Positions 50,448-62,064 of a DNA stretch of 64,000 bases are shown one piece after another. The stretch is from positions 620,001 to 684,000 of the forward strand of contig JALGAS010000003.1 in NCBI GenBank assembly GCA_023078685.1, in the 5' to 3' direction. A model generated the notes under the pieces. That model was not told the DNA's origin. It ran no database searches and worked only from the letters and a program-made list of their open reading frames with translations. The DNA comes from Neopestalotiopsis rosae (taxonomy: Eukaryota; Ascomycota; Sordariomycetes; Amphisphaeriales; Sporocadaceae). The position numbers and the translations under genes were made by a program. Position 1 is the stretch's first letter. Each line of letters opens with the position of its first letter.

Positions 50448-50659
50448 TATGTAGACGCTAGTAGTGGGCGCACCTTAGTGGAGGCAGCTAAGCTGAACAA
50501 TCCACTAGAAATTGCCCCACGTCAAGAGAGCTAACCATATCCAGCACAACTTTCAGGCGGTCAAGCCTGGCAATACTCGTGATTGGAAAAAAGTTGAAGC
50601 TCGAGGATCGCAACGTGACCATCATCAAATTATTACAATTCAGCACAAAATCTTTCAAA

Positions 50660-53600
50660 ATGGGCAGTAAACGCAAGCGCGGAGGAGCCAGAGCCAATGG
50701 TAGCGAGAACCAGCCGTCTCGCAAAAAGGCCAAGAAGGGTGAAGCCGCTGCTCAGGCGGCTCCGGCCGAGGCGCAGAACCTCGATCTCGACAAGTCGCCT
50801 TTCGCTGAGAAGGTCGCGGCCGACGACAGAAGGCGCGAGCAAAAGGTCTATGACCTCTTAGGCAGCTACGATAGCGCCGAGCACATCGCTGCCGCTGATG
50901 CGCTCATTACTGGACTCTTGGCCAGCGAGGAGGGTGCCCTCAAGCGACACCTTGAAGGCCGTCTATTCCGTGGACTTGCTAGCTCCCGCAACGCTTCCAG
51001 AATCGGGTTCAGTCTCGTCCTGTCGGAAATTTTGAGTCAGCTGTTTGGCGAAAAGCGCTTGGCCGAGACCAAGTTCACGGGCTTGACTTTTGACAGCGTC
51101 TTGGCCAGCTTGCTGGAAAAGACACAACCGAGCGGCAACATTTCAGGTCCCGAGGAGCGCGACTTTCACTTTGGTCAGCTCTTTGGTCTTCAGTGCTTTG
51201 TCGAGGCCAAGATTCTGTTCGGAGACGACAACAAGAGATGGTTCACCATCCTGGACCTCCTGGTGAAGCTGGGCGACAGAAAGGTCTGGATGAAGTCCCA
51301 CTGCGCTTGGGTCGTTGTCACAAGCCTGCCACACATGGGCCAAGAGCGGGCCGGAGAGACTCTCAAGAAGCTGGTGGAAGCCGGGTGGGGAAAGACTGCG
51401 GAGGGAGTCGGTCTTTGGATCGCAGCAGCCAGCACCTATCCGAAACTGAAGCTACCCAGCAAGCCTTGGTCGGATCCCCTGGCTACTAAGAGTATCCCGG
51501 AACTTGCCAACGTGCTCAAGGAGAACGTGAAGCAGGACACCGGAAAAAAGGAGGATGGTGTTTCGAAAGCCATGCCCAGCAGTTGGAACTCTCAGCTTCA
51601 TTTTGTCTGGGACCTCATTCTCGCCTACTTCATTGCACAAACCAAGACAAGCAAGGGTGTAGACACGGAGCAGTTCAAGCTCTTTTGGGGTACTGTCATT
51701 GATGGTAAGTGACATTGTATAGATTGAGAGCCCCAATACTGACCATTGCCAGATGGACTATTTTCCAAGAACGCGACAGAAGGACAAAAATACCGCGGTT
51801 TCCTGATCTTCCAAAGATACCTTGGAGGTCTGGCTGCTATCAAAGACAGCACACTTGTCGAAATAATGTTTTCGAGAAATCTTATGAAATGCTTATTGAA
51901 CCAAGCAGCAAAGGAAGATCGCTACCTTCATCTCGCAGCCAACAAATCGCTCAAGACCATTGAAGAAGTTGTGGCCGCCGAACCTGCTTTCCTCTTGCCT
52001 GTTCTCACACAGCTTCTTGGCAAGCACGGTGCCTATGACTTCGACCTGAGAGCAAAGGCCAAAACGATCGAAAAGCTTCTCCAAGCTTCCTTTACCGAAG
52101 ACGTCGACGCGGTTTTCGAATTACTGCAGAAGCCAGTCATCAAGATCAAGGAAGACGACGTTGCCGAGGTTGAAAAGCTTCGACGTGTGTATGCCGACTA
52201 TCTGGTCAAGATTTGCACTACAGACAAGATCCATGACGACGAAAAGACAGAAATTAGAGGCAGAATCTTGGAGACCGCAGTTAAGCAATTGACGAGTTAC
52301 GCTTATTCCAACAAAGACATCTCATTCAGCCCGGAGCTGTCTACTAAGACGAGAGAATACTACCGAACGCGACTCGAGTCCGCCTTTGCAAAACTTACAA
52401 AGCGCCAAGAGGACTACAGCTATCTGTGCAATGCAGTGCTAGCCATTGATGCGTCAGCTGTTCAAATGAGCGACGAGATCGAGGCCGAACGAAAGGCCGC
52501 AAACAAGACTCTCAAGAAACTGGTCAAGGCGTCCACCAAGAAGAGCAAAGGCAGCGGATCATCACTTGGCCTCGCACTGCTGTATGCTATCACCATTTTG
52601 CAGCTGTACAACGGCGATAGCGACGCCCTCAACACGTTAGAAGACTTGAAGCAATGCTCGGAGAAGATGGACGAAGCCGATAACGACGCCTCGGCTCTTC
52701 TCGTGGAAATTCTGTTGTCTTTGGTATCACGGCCGTCTCCCATGATGCGCCAGATCACACAGCAAGTGTTCGAGTCGTATACATCTCAACTCACAGAGGA
52801 TGCTCTCGAGCGCCTGACGGAGCCGCTCATGGCAGAAGAGAACATCAAGGGACAGCAGGCACTCTTTGATGCTGAGGAGGACGAGGAGATGTTGGATGTC
52901 GCAGAGGGATCTGAAGGCAGTGACGAAGAAGATGACGACGTAGAGGAAGATGACATTTCAGAGATTGGCTCAGATGTGGAATTCGTGACCTTGAACGGGG
53001 AAGCGGTGGAAGAGGAGGACGAAAGCGACGAGGAAGCCGAGGAAGGTGATGCTCAAGCATATGCTGACCTAGACGCCAAGCTTGAAGAGATCCTGGGCAG
53101 CCACCGCCTCGACAAGGACAAGGATGCGGACTCGGATGACGAATCAGATATGACAGACTCGGAAATGATGCAGTATGACCAAAAGCTGGCAGAGGTCTTC
53201 AAGCAGAGAGTACAAAAGCCGAACAAGAAGAAGGAGAACCAGGACGCCAAGGAGACCATGGTGATCTTCAAGCACCGTATTTTGGACTTCCTCGACATTT
53301 ACGTCAAGAAGGAGGCCCAGAACCCTCTGGCATTCGGCCTGCTTCTGCCTCTACTGCAGGTGATTCGCACCACTTCCACCAAGGAGATTGGCAACAAGGC
53401 TGCCAAGGTCATTGGGGATCTCTCTGATGCTGTCAAGAAGCAGAAGACCAAGACTGGCGGCTCGGTGGAACTTTTGCAACAGGTTCTCCAGGAGGCCAGC
53501 AAAGACTCGTCGCACGCCTACACCCGCGCCGTCTCTGCGGCTGGTCTGCTCCTGGCGAACTCCATCAACGACGTCGAGAAGGTCATGGATGTGTACTATG

Positions 53601-53701
53601 CTAGCCTGAAGGACTGGGCACTGCGCGGTGCTACTGTACAGACGAGTCTGTACTCGGACTGGCTAAACTGGCTGCAAGCTCACCGCAAGACAGCAGCATA
53701 G
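50660..53701 (+). CDS. DNA polymerase V / Pol5-like nucleolar protein (Mybbp1a family)
   Basis: Despite the name, Pol5 is an essential nucleolar factor in ribosome biogenesis and rDNA transcription, with no convincing polymerase activity. Two exons, 50660-51704 and 51753-53701, joined over a 48-bp intron, give about 997 residues. The N-terminus MGSKRKRGGARANG with KKAKKG is a nuclear/nucleolar signal. Then come long Armadillo/HEAT-like helices, including RLFRGLASSRNASRIGFSLV, FGQLFGLQCFVEAKI and FLIFQRYLGGLAAI, as in Pol5/Mybbp1a. A strongly acidic block (about residues 715-800: EEDEEMLDV, SDEEDDDVEEDD) is followed by YDQKLAEVFKQR and a C-terminal helical part. The Met at 50660 (context TCAAAATGG) is preferred over the open-frame Met at 50579. 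Confidence 0.92.
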
Positions 53702-53993
53702 ATGAAGATATTGGACATATTTTTTCTCACGGAGTGGCTTGGCGATATAGACCCCTGGTAATGAAAAAGTTTTGTACTCGAGATATGCTTTCCAGTCACG
53801 ATAAATCAATCATACTTATCAAACAATTCTGAAAAGGTTGTGGTGTACTGAATGCTTGGTATGTTGCTTATATATTTGGTAAAAAATATGTACAGTTGAA
53901 TATTCTCTAATCTATCATCGCCTCTCCTTTTCATTCCTCTAATGATACACGATACGTTACATTGCCTTTCCTCACTCCACGTTGCACAGCCAC
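53702..53993. other. short convergent intergenic stretch
   Basis: About 290 bp, AT-rich, holding the 3' untranslated ends of the Pol5 gene (plus) and the AA9 gene (minus). Confidence 0.6.
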
Positions 53994-55423
53994 TTAGACG
54001 CACTGGGAGTAGTAGTCGTTCATGACACTATTGCACACAAGACGTTAGCTTTGGCGGTCTCATCGATTTGATAGTGTTTATTCGTATTAAGGCTAAAAAA
54101 CTTACGTGCAGGTACCCGAAGCGCAGGTGGTGCTTCCAGAGTAGTTGATACCGCCACACTGGCCATAAAGAGCCACGGATCCAGAAGAGGATCCGGAAGA
54201 GGCCTGGCTCGAGGCGGCGGGCTTGGAGGACGAGGTCTTGGCGGCGCCGGAAGAAGACGGGGCGGCAACGGTGCGGGTGACGAAGGTGGAAGTGGGAGCG
54301 GCGGCGCTGGAGGAGGGCTCGTCGTCCTCGTCATCGGCGTCGCACGAGTCATCATCACCCTCGTCATCAGAGGCGGCGGCGCTGGAGGTGGCGGGAGCGG
54401 CGCTGGAGACGGGGGTCGAGGTCTTGGCGGCCGAAGACGAAGCAGCCGAAGTCACGGCAGCAGCGGCGGCGGAGACCGAGGTGGAGGAGGCAGCAGAGGT
54501 GGCGGCAGTAGCCGCGGCAGAGCTGGTAGCGGAGGCGGCGACCGAGGTGGCAGCGGCGGACGAGGCCGAGGCGGAGGTGGCAGGGCTCGAGGCGCCGGCG
54601 CCGCAGGCGGCCACGTCGCCGCCGGGGGCCGTGTAGGTGGTGGGGTCGAAGCCGTTGTAGACGTCGGGGATGTAAATGTCGTCGTCCTCGGCATTGTAGG
54701 CGCCGGGCAGGGAGATGGTGGGCGTGCAGGAGCCGGTGCCGGTGCCGGTAATGGTCAGCTGGGCGCAGCCAATGTAGAACTGGGCGCCGCCGACGGTCTG
54801 GGCGCCGTGGAGAGCCAGCATCTCGGAGCGGAGCTGAACGATTTTCTATTAGTGAATCCGAGCATGTCGTTCCATGGTGGGTATGAAACTCACCAGGTAG
54901 TCACCGCTCTGCAGGCCAGTAGGCAGGCTGAAGGTGTAGTTTCCGCCATTGTCCGAGAGGTACTCATTGGCCCACTCGCCGTCGACGTAGTCGCGCTCGT
55001 CAATCTTGAACCAGCCGGCGCCGATACCAGTCTCCTGGGCGGCGTCGTCGACGGGGCCAAACAGGAAGTGGGTGATGGGTCCCGGGTGAGACGAGATGTC
55101 CCAGTTGACGGTGATGCTGTCACCCTCGTTGGCGGCAACGGTGTCGACGCCCGAGGGGACGTCGGAGCCGTTCACGTTGCAGGCAATGTCGTCACTGGTG
55201 ACATCGGTCTATGAGAGTATTATCCAGTCAGCCATGTAATTCTTTTTTTGATCTTTCGGTCGGGTTGGAACCCGAACAATCAACTTACGACAGGGCTGTT
55301 GGAAGGTGGCATACGGATGCCGACCTGGTAACCGGGAGTCACATCGTTGACCCAGAACTGGTGGAAGTTTTGGTGAGCCGAGACGGCGGCCACCATGGAG
55401 AGAGCGAGAATCTTGTGGAACAT
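53994..55423 (-). CDS. AA9 lytic polysaccharide monooxygenase with C-terminal CBM1
   Basis: Copper enzyme that oxidatively cuts cellulose and related glycans outside the cell. Four exons, 55289-55423, 54894-55208, 54106-54833 and 53994-54027, give 403 residues. Signal peptide [16 protein letters not shown] is followed directly by His17, the N-terminal His of the copper histidine brace; the second brace His lies in SSHPGP (about residue 86), and the axial Tyr region is [11 protein letters not shown]. The AA9 domain ends around residue 232. A linker of about 130 residues made almost only of Ala, Ser, Thr, Val and Pro, with a short Asp/Glu patch, leads to a CBM1 ([20 protein letters not shown], ending DYYSQCV). 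The last intron (54028-54105) splits the CBM1. Regiospecificity cannot be read from sequence. Confidence 0.95.
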
Positions 55424-58276
55424 TTTTGCAACAAACAAGAAAGATGTATAAAAAATTTGGCGACAACCGGATCGCAGGATTTTGTAGTAAGAAATGAACG
55501 AATGAAGTGAACCCCGGGTCCGTAAGTGGAAAAAAAGAAAGAAGAGACAAAAGCTGTCAGGCTTGAATGAATGCTGGATTACCAAAAAAGTCAAGAAGAA
55601 GAGCCAAGATGTCTACTCGTGGGCAGCGGCTGTCCCTTATAAGAAGCCATCATGACCTGGAGTCCTGGACGCAACTCCACTTACGACATGCATCACTATA
55701 GTTAAAAGGGGAATCGGGTCCCTCGATTCGCCAGCCAAGAGCTTTTTCCACGAATGAATTGCTCGACTGAGATGCGCAATGGGGTCGGTTGAGAAGAGAT
55801 TGCGGTGCGTCGACGATAAATTGAGGCTCTGCCCGAATCTGCCACCATGCTCGGCGGTTGTACCGAGAGTTATGGGGAGCCACCTGGGAGTAAACCACGA
55901 GAGGCACCTCGGAGGATCCATGGGTCTGCCCAGATTGGGAGAGGCGAGGCGCGGCCATTGGCTCGTTGGCTCGCTGGGCCGGGTAAGCGACCCTCCTGAA
56001 ACTGGGCCAGGAGCTGGCCGACAGGGGCTAAACACTATATGCGATGAGCTTGGCGTTCCCCCCATCTCCACCAGGAAGATTTCGTGTTAATTCGTTAATC
56101 GGCGATAAAAAGTCAAATCAATTTATCGTTAAATGCTTGGTGAAGCACTGGACTATTCTTGATCTTCCATAGTGACGCAATATTCAAGATGTATACAGAT
56201 CGGGAGAAGATTTGTAGTTTTCGAGTGGGCAGCCAACTTGTCGGATTGCCATGTATAACAATGTCGGTAACCGACAAAAGAATGTGTCCCCCAGCAGCTG
56301 CAGATCTACAGTTTCGAAACATTGCTCGAATCCGCTCCCATCCCTTTGCTGATGATGTTTTCACTCGGGGCGGGTAAGAGTGGGGGGTCGCAGCAGGGGC
56401 AATAGACGCTGGACGACCGTTTCTTTTTCGGGTCAATCAGCCGAATCGTTCGAGAAGATGCTTCTTTCAAAAAGCCTGCATTAGTAGAATTCAGACGATT
56501 TACGGTGCAATTGAGATGACACATGAGCTCGCTCTGGCGCAGGAATCCCCGTTGGAGCGATCTGCTCTTTGGGTCATGCTGACATCAAATGTAGGTTGTC
56601 ATTAAAAACGGAGTCTCCCGGTTGCATCAATACCACCATGGTAATTTCTAGAACTCCATGCATTACAACAGGAAATTCAACTAATCGTGACTTTGGTTCC
56701 CTTGGTATTCGTGAGTAAGCATATCTGAGCTTGGGGCAGTATGAAAATCAAGCATTCAATAGACCATGCAAATAGACCACCCAGAAAATTCCGCGAGGAA
56801 GAGGAAAGAAAAATAGCTTGTACCAAAGGGTAAAAAGACATAGATTAGAAGGCAGAACTCGAAGATAAGAAGTAGCTGCGTAAGGTCAACACAGATTGGG
56901 TTGACGCGATGAGCTCCTGCGAGGTTAGGTATGATAAAACACATGTGCTGATAGATAACTCAGTTTCCTCATTGACGACCGTCTGTTGGAAAAAATGTAT
57001 CGATGTCTCACTGAGATCGACGCTCCAACCATGATACATCAGACTATGAAGCATGACTGGAATCGGTCGTCTCCATAGACGAAGCTATCATGTCCACAGT
57101 AAGAACGAATACTGCACCAATGGCATAACCATCCCTCTCTTGGTGTCACCAATGATGTGTACTCGACTCTGCAAGAGGCTTGGATGCCTGAGGCTCGTGG
57201 CACACATCACGCTCCCATCCCACGAATGAAGACCTCAAGTATCAAAATAGAAGGAAATTCTATCAACGGTCCTGGGTTTGGGTCATGACCTTAAACTGAA
57301 TGCTAGGTTAGGCTAGTGGGAAGGGACGGCAGACTTGTCGACCTTTCAATGAATTATTTTGCCCGTTTGCTCTCTTGGAGTTGTGAGGTTCAAGACTAGT
57401 AGCGATTCCTTGATCCTTTTTTTTTTCTCCCCTTCAAATCCCTTCCTGAATGACCTAGGCGGCGTCGCCACTTCTCTGTTGTCGGCATTGGCGATTGTAC
57501 CTCGCTCTGATCTTTTCTGCGATGGACCAGTCTATTTGTTCGTCTTGTCCATGTTCTCCTCCTCCCACAATGCCGATTGTACGTTCGGCCGATGGAATGA
57601 CTGCCTTTGGTACATGCACGGAGTTTCGCATTCGACCTCTTTCTGCGAAATTCAAGCGAATCCTGGCTACAGATTTACTTACCGAAACAGTTTGCTCTCC
57701 CGGTGCGATAGGAACGGTGGAGATAGACGGTGGCAGTTCTCACTGGTGTATTAGAACGGATATTGCAAAATGCTATCTTCAAACTTGCCAAGGTCCTCGA
57801 GACAAAACAACGAACCCATGATTTAAGCCGTCATCGGCCGCGATATGGATCAACCCGGGCTCGTAATCGATGGGTTAGCAGTAATTAAATAGCAGGTGTA
57901 GGTGACTGTCGGTGTCATAGCGACATTTCCCCTCAATTGTGACAGATCTTACGATATCTTGGATCGAGTGAGTCGATATTCGTGCCGAATTAATGCCATG
58001 GCGACAGGCCACCAGTAGCTTCCAAGCTTGGCTTGGTTGAAGGCCCATTTGCTTGAGGAAGCAAGCTGAACAGGTACGAGGATGTGACGCAATTGACCTC
58101 TGGCAAATGTGAGACAAGCATTTCGTATGAGTTGACTCATTACAGACCGACGCGAAAAATGGCTCTCAAATGGGATTTCGTCTATGGCAGCACCCCAGTT
58201 TGACGATCAATGCTCCGCCGTATAGTACAAGCTCACAACGCCAGGCCTGATATTTTGTTGTCCCTTGATTGACATC
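55424..58276. other. 2.85-kb intergenic region, no gene supported
   Basis: The part next to 55424 is the AA9 promoter and leader, with T-rich stretches on the minus strand. The remainder has short ORFs only; the pair around 57359-57821 (plus) overlap in two frames and lack motifs. Confidence 0.55.
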
Positions 58277-59286
58277 TTACTCTTCCATCTTGTCATCATC
58301 CTTCTTATCGTCCTCATCGTCATCGCCCTCGAGGGCCTTCTTTGCTAACCTCTCTGCCTCCTCCTTGAGCTCCTTGGGCACCTCCTCGTGCCGTCCCTTG
58401 GTGGGGCCACTGGCATTGCTAATCCAAGTCATCTCCAGCTCAAACTCCTTATCCTTGTTGTCTTGCTGTGCAACATAGATGATACGGGCAGCCTCCTTGA
58501 CTGCCTCCTTGAGATCTAGCGTGCCCGATGCCAGGTCAAGCTTCTCGAGCTCTGCCTTTGCTGCCTGGCGACCCTTGCCCGTAGCTGCGCCGTAGTAGCC
58601 CCAGTACAGACCACTCGGCTCGACCATGTAGAGACCGGGACCGCCGTGCTTGCCCTCGACCTTGCCACCAGCGCCGCTCTTGGGACCACTGCCCACCTCG
58701 CCATCCACGGGCTGCTCGAGCTCGGAATCGAAACCACCAATGATAGCTGTGATGCCAAATGGTCGCACGGACTGGTAGAGAGTGTACGCTTGGAGGTAAC
58801 CGCCCATGCGCGAGGCGAGATCGGATGTCGAGATCGGTGTCTTGAAGGTATCGCGCCACGAACGGGCTTCATCTCTGGAGCGGTCTACAAAGTGTCGGCC
58901 ATCGGGGATCATGCCCGAGTAGACCTATGGGGGGTTCAAGTTAGTGAGGAACATTTGAATAGAGCTTGGGTGAGGAAGAGCGACATACGACTCCCAGGTG
59001 CTTGTCCACCGTGGCAATTCTCTTGTTGGAACCAGGCTTCAGTAGCTTGGATGTGATGACCTTCTCGACTGCTAGAACAACACCATCCTTGGCGCGGATA
59101 CCGATGGAGGTGCCTCCATTCTCGACTGCCTTTACTGCGTACTCGACCTGAAAGTTGCGACCATCAGGTGAGAAGATGGAGTTGGCGAGATCGTATCCCG
59201 TTCCTATTGACGTCTGCCAGGCGGGGAGAGATGTGAGCTAGCTGTAATGACCATAGCTTTGGGGACATGAGAATCAATCTTACCAT
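58277..59286 (-). CDS. PRE10: 20S proteasome subunit alpha7 (Pre10/PSMA3)
   Basis: Outer-ring alpha subunit of the 20S core. Exons are 59284-59286 (only the ATG), 58989-59213 and 58277-58924, about 291 residues. Introns are 59214-59283 (GTAAGA...CTGCCAG) and 58925-58988. [20 protein letters not shown] with [15 protein letters not shown] is the alpha-type N-terminus, and [49 protein letters not shown] and [11 protein letters not shown] match alpha7. An extra loop between [10 protein letters not shown] and GLYMVEPSG (about 25 residues, Gly/Lys/Pro-rich) is longer than in yeast. The C-terminal acidic Lys/Asp tail ([17 protein letters not shown]) is usual for this subunit. The first coding exon carrying just the start codon is unusual but gives exactly the conserved MTSIGTGYD start. 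Confidence 0.94.
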
Positions 59287-60692
59287 TGTGGATTATTCTA
59301 AGGACGGAGATCTGAGTTTGGATACGCTGGTGATTGAGTGAGTCTATGGAAGTGACGAATTGCGAAAGGCGACGACGATGTTATGGTAACTGGAGGAAGG
59401 CTGGCTGTCTGGGCCGGCTGGGGTTCGATTGACGTTTGTGAGCTTCAGGCAACATGGGAGCTGCGTGTTGCTAGCTTCGGGTCCTAGTGCAGGTTAGTAG
59501 GTAAGCTGCTCTGGCCTGGCTCCGTGCACCTCACTTCCCCAGCACAGTCGCTCGACAAGGCTGCATGCGCCACAGTGGCTGAATGGAAAGACCGACGTAT
59601 CCACAATCTCCTGGCGCGCCACCTGTACAAGCTTCATTATGTGCATCCTTATTCACGAGTTAATGCGTCCAACCGTAATCAACTTGAACATTTTTGGGCA
59701 TAGTCTAGAATCAATACGCATTACGAATGCCCGTGATATCACAGTGGTAGATTGCTGCCGCAACGAACAAATTTGGGAGCTTGGTTCGGTGATCACGAAG
59801 CACACCCCAGCGGATTGTCATGTCCTTGCTGCACCCTAATGCCATCGCGTGTGCTCTGTAGCTTCCGGGAAGCAGGTATGCATTGTAAAACCGGCGAGTA
59901 CCTATAGGGATCGTCCAAAATGATCATGATGTGCTGCGTTGGCGGATGCGACTCATAGCTGCCAGATACGACGATGCCATTGAATTTCCAATGGAATTTA
60001 GCGCTAGTGAATGGAAGACTGCATATGACTTGGTCCCAGAGAACAATCCTGGTATCCATACAACACCTGAAGCAATTCTTCATTCCACTTGGCAATTGCG
60101 GAAGTATACAGTTGGGGTGCTTACATCATTGTCGATCCTGCTAGCCACAGGAGAACTTTCCTATCTGCCCCGACCGGAGCTCTTTGAGAACGTAGACTGG
60201 ATGGGTCCCTTGTCCAAACAATAACCAGTGCGACTTTGCCTATATGGGAAACCATACTTGCCCAATTCAAGTGACTAGTGATATCTTGAGCTGCCGTTGG
60301 CTGACATTCAAGTGGTTTCGATCCGGATTTTGGCCAGGAACACTCGTCGAGCCTGGGTGACAGCAGGAAAAAAAAGGAAGGAAGGTACACTTTGAAAAGT
60401 TTTCCTGCAGTCGACGCTCCCAGAATTGACCGACATCTACTTTCCCACAGGTAGGCGTGATCTATTTGTTCAAGCAGGTAAACACATTATCTTCTACCGT
60501 ACCCACGCAAATCTAGGCGCAGACACATGCTCGTGTTTGTTGGTCCACGAGCCCTCGTTTTCGTTTCACCTCTCACACGCTGGGCGCATCAATCTCCTCC
60601 CCTAAATTGCCGACAAAGACCAGCACGGTGCCTCTTTGCTAGATACTTTGCTTCCAAAATCGTTTGTATACCAACAAGTGTATACCACCATT
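59287..60692. other. divergent intergenic region between PRE10 and the unnamed gene at 60693
   Basis: About 1.4 kb. No gene is supported. A 97-codon ORF (59931-60224, plus) has no motifs. Confidence 0.55.
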
Positions 60693-62064
60693 ATGCGTTA
60701 CGAGGATTGGGATGTGCTACTCTTCCCCAAGGACTCCAAGATCCCCATCAAGGAATTCAAGACGCAATGCCATGTAGTACAAGATAATGGTCGGCACTCC
60801 TCCACTCAAGCAACTCTCTCCCGGCCAAGCTAACATGTTCGGCTAGATTTTGCTTACACCAGTGGGAGCTACGGCCTGCCCACCATGACCTGCTTCATAC
60901 CTGGACTCGACTCTGGAAAGCCCTTCAGCATCTCGCTGCACTCTTGGAGCGAGCTCCAGACCAGTAAATTCACCAAGACAAACTTCAATCAACATGCCCA
61001 ACTTGTCATTTTCGAGGCTCGCATCTTCATTGATGGACGTTTGGTTGCGTGCGTACCCGAAACACCCCACTTCATTCCAAGACTGTTGTTGACATGCTGC
61101 TGCCTCTAGATCCGCGCCCTTCAAACGCGACACAGCCTGGCCCCAACTCATCAGCTTCGGCTTCGACTTCAACAGGTATGGCGAACTAGAGAACCTCAAG
61201 TTCCCACCATTCCGCAGCGAGCTCCTACGACAGGACTATTGGAGTCCCGCCGATGAATTGGGCCGCATCAAGATTGTCATCAGCGAGGGATTCCCTCGTG
61301 ACTCTGTTACTGTCCCTATTGAGCGCGTCAAGAACCTCATCGCATTCTCCTTCCAGCATGCCCCCATTGGTACGACGCCCAAAATTTCGCAACTGTCTTG
61401 CATGGTGAAAGCTGGCTAACTCGATCAAGATATCCTCGAGGCTTCAGCCATTGCATGGCCCAATCCCTCCATGTGGCGGCGTGGACCGATGAGCAATTCA
61501 TCTATGCCAGTTCCAACTGAATTTTCTGCCGATGGCTCCGAGTCTTACGTGCACTCACCACGAAGACAGTCCGCACAAACATCTCGCACCCCAAGGAACA
61601 ATGCCAGCATCAGCTTCTTTGGCTCAATGCCGAACACACAAGCGTTCTTGCAGAATCCACCGTACGGAGGACGTCCCAACGCAGGAGACCCGACGTCTCT
61701 ATCGGATATCGACTGGACAAGTGGCAGTGTGATTTCCTCTGAGTTTGCAACAACACTGACGAGCTCTCTACTCAATCAACCAATGCCGACCGCCTTCAAG
61801 TCCAACAGTTCTAGCTCGCCAAGCTCGCGGACCTACTCTGGTGTGTTTTCAAACCGTTCTGGATCAAACAGTGACGAATTTGGTATAAACTTGTCCAGTG
61901 TCAATCCAATTGCTACTTTGCTCAGTACCGAGAGCAGTGGAGAAAAGACAGCCAAACGCAGCCGACATACCACTCCTGCAAGTACTCGTGCATCCGAGGA
62001 AGAAGAACCCCAACGATCAACACCTCGAGTTCGGATCGGATTTGGGGACAATATAACCAATTAA
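60693..62064 (+). CDS. uncharacterised two-part protein: folded N-terminal domain plus disordered Ser-rich tail
   Basis: Four exons, 60693-60789, 60847-61048, 61110-61369 and 61430-62064, give about 397 residues; introns are 57-61 bp and all keep frame. No named family is recognised. The N-terminal 190 residues look like a compact beta-rich fold: WDVLLFPKDSKIPIKEFKTQ, YGLPTMTCFIPGLDSGKPFS, AQLVIFEARIFIDGRLVA, ISFGFDFNRYGELENLKFPP, GRIKIVISEGFPRDSVTVPI. They end near DILEASAIAWPNPSMWRR. The C-terminal 200 residues are Ser/Thr/Pro/Asn-rich and probably disordered, with basic KRSRH and RVRIGFGDN near the end. There is no signal peptide or membrane helix. The balanced domain and clean introns make it a real gene; function is unknown. 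It could be a regulator, since folded-plus-disordered layout is common there. Confidence 0.78.

Larger units (their letters stand above)
41476..50659. other. 9.2-kb region without a recognisable gene
   Basis: From the Cdc25 start to the Pol5 start I could support no coding gene on either strand. The first 1-1.5 kb is probably the Cdc25 promoter and leader. Longest ORFs are at 43008-43514 and 43214-43690 (minus, mutually overlapping in different frames), 45563-46261 (plus, 232 codons) and 47231-47641 (plus); none has a domain, signal or balanced composition. There are simple repeats at 46822-46869 and a small foldback at 50381-50447. It could hold decayed genes or transposon relics, long non-coding RNA, or orphan genes with many introns. 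Confidence 0.5.

Noticed and set aside
57359..57821. Pair of plus-strand ORFs with several Cys
   Set aside because: They overlap in two frames and resemble no known secreted or zinc protein; no signal peptide.
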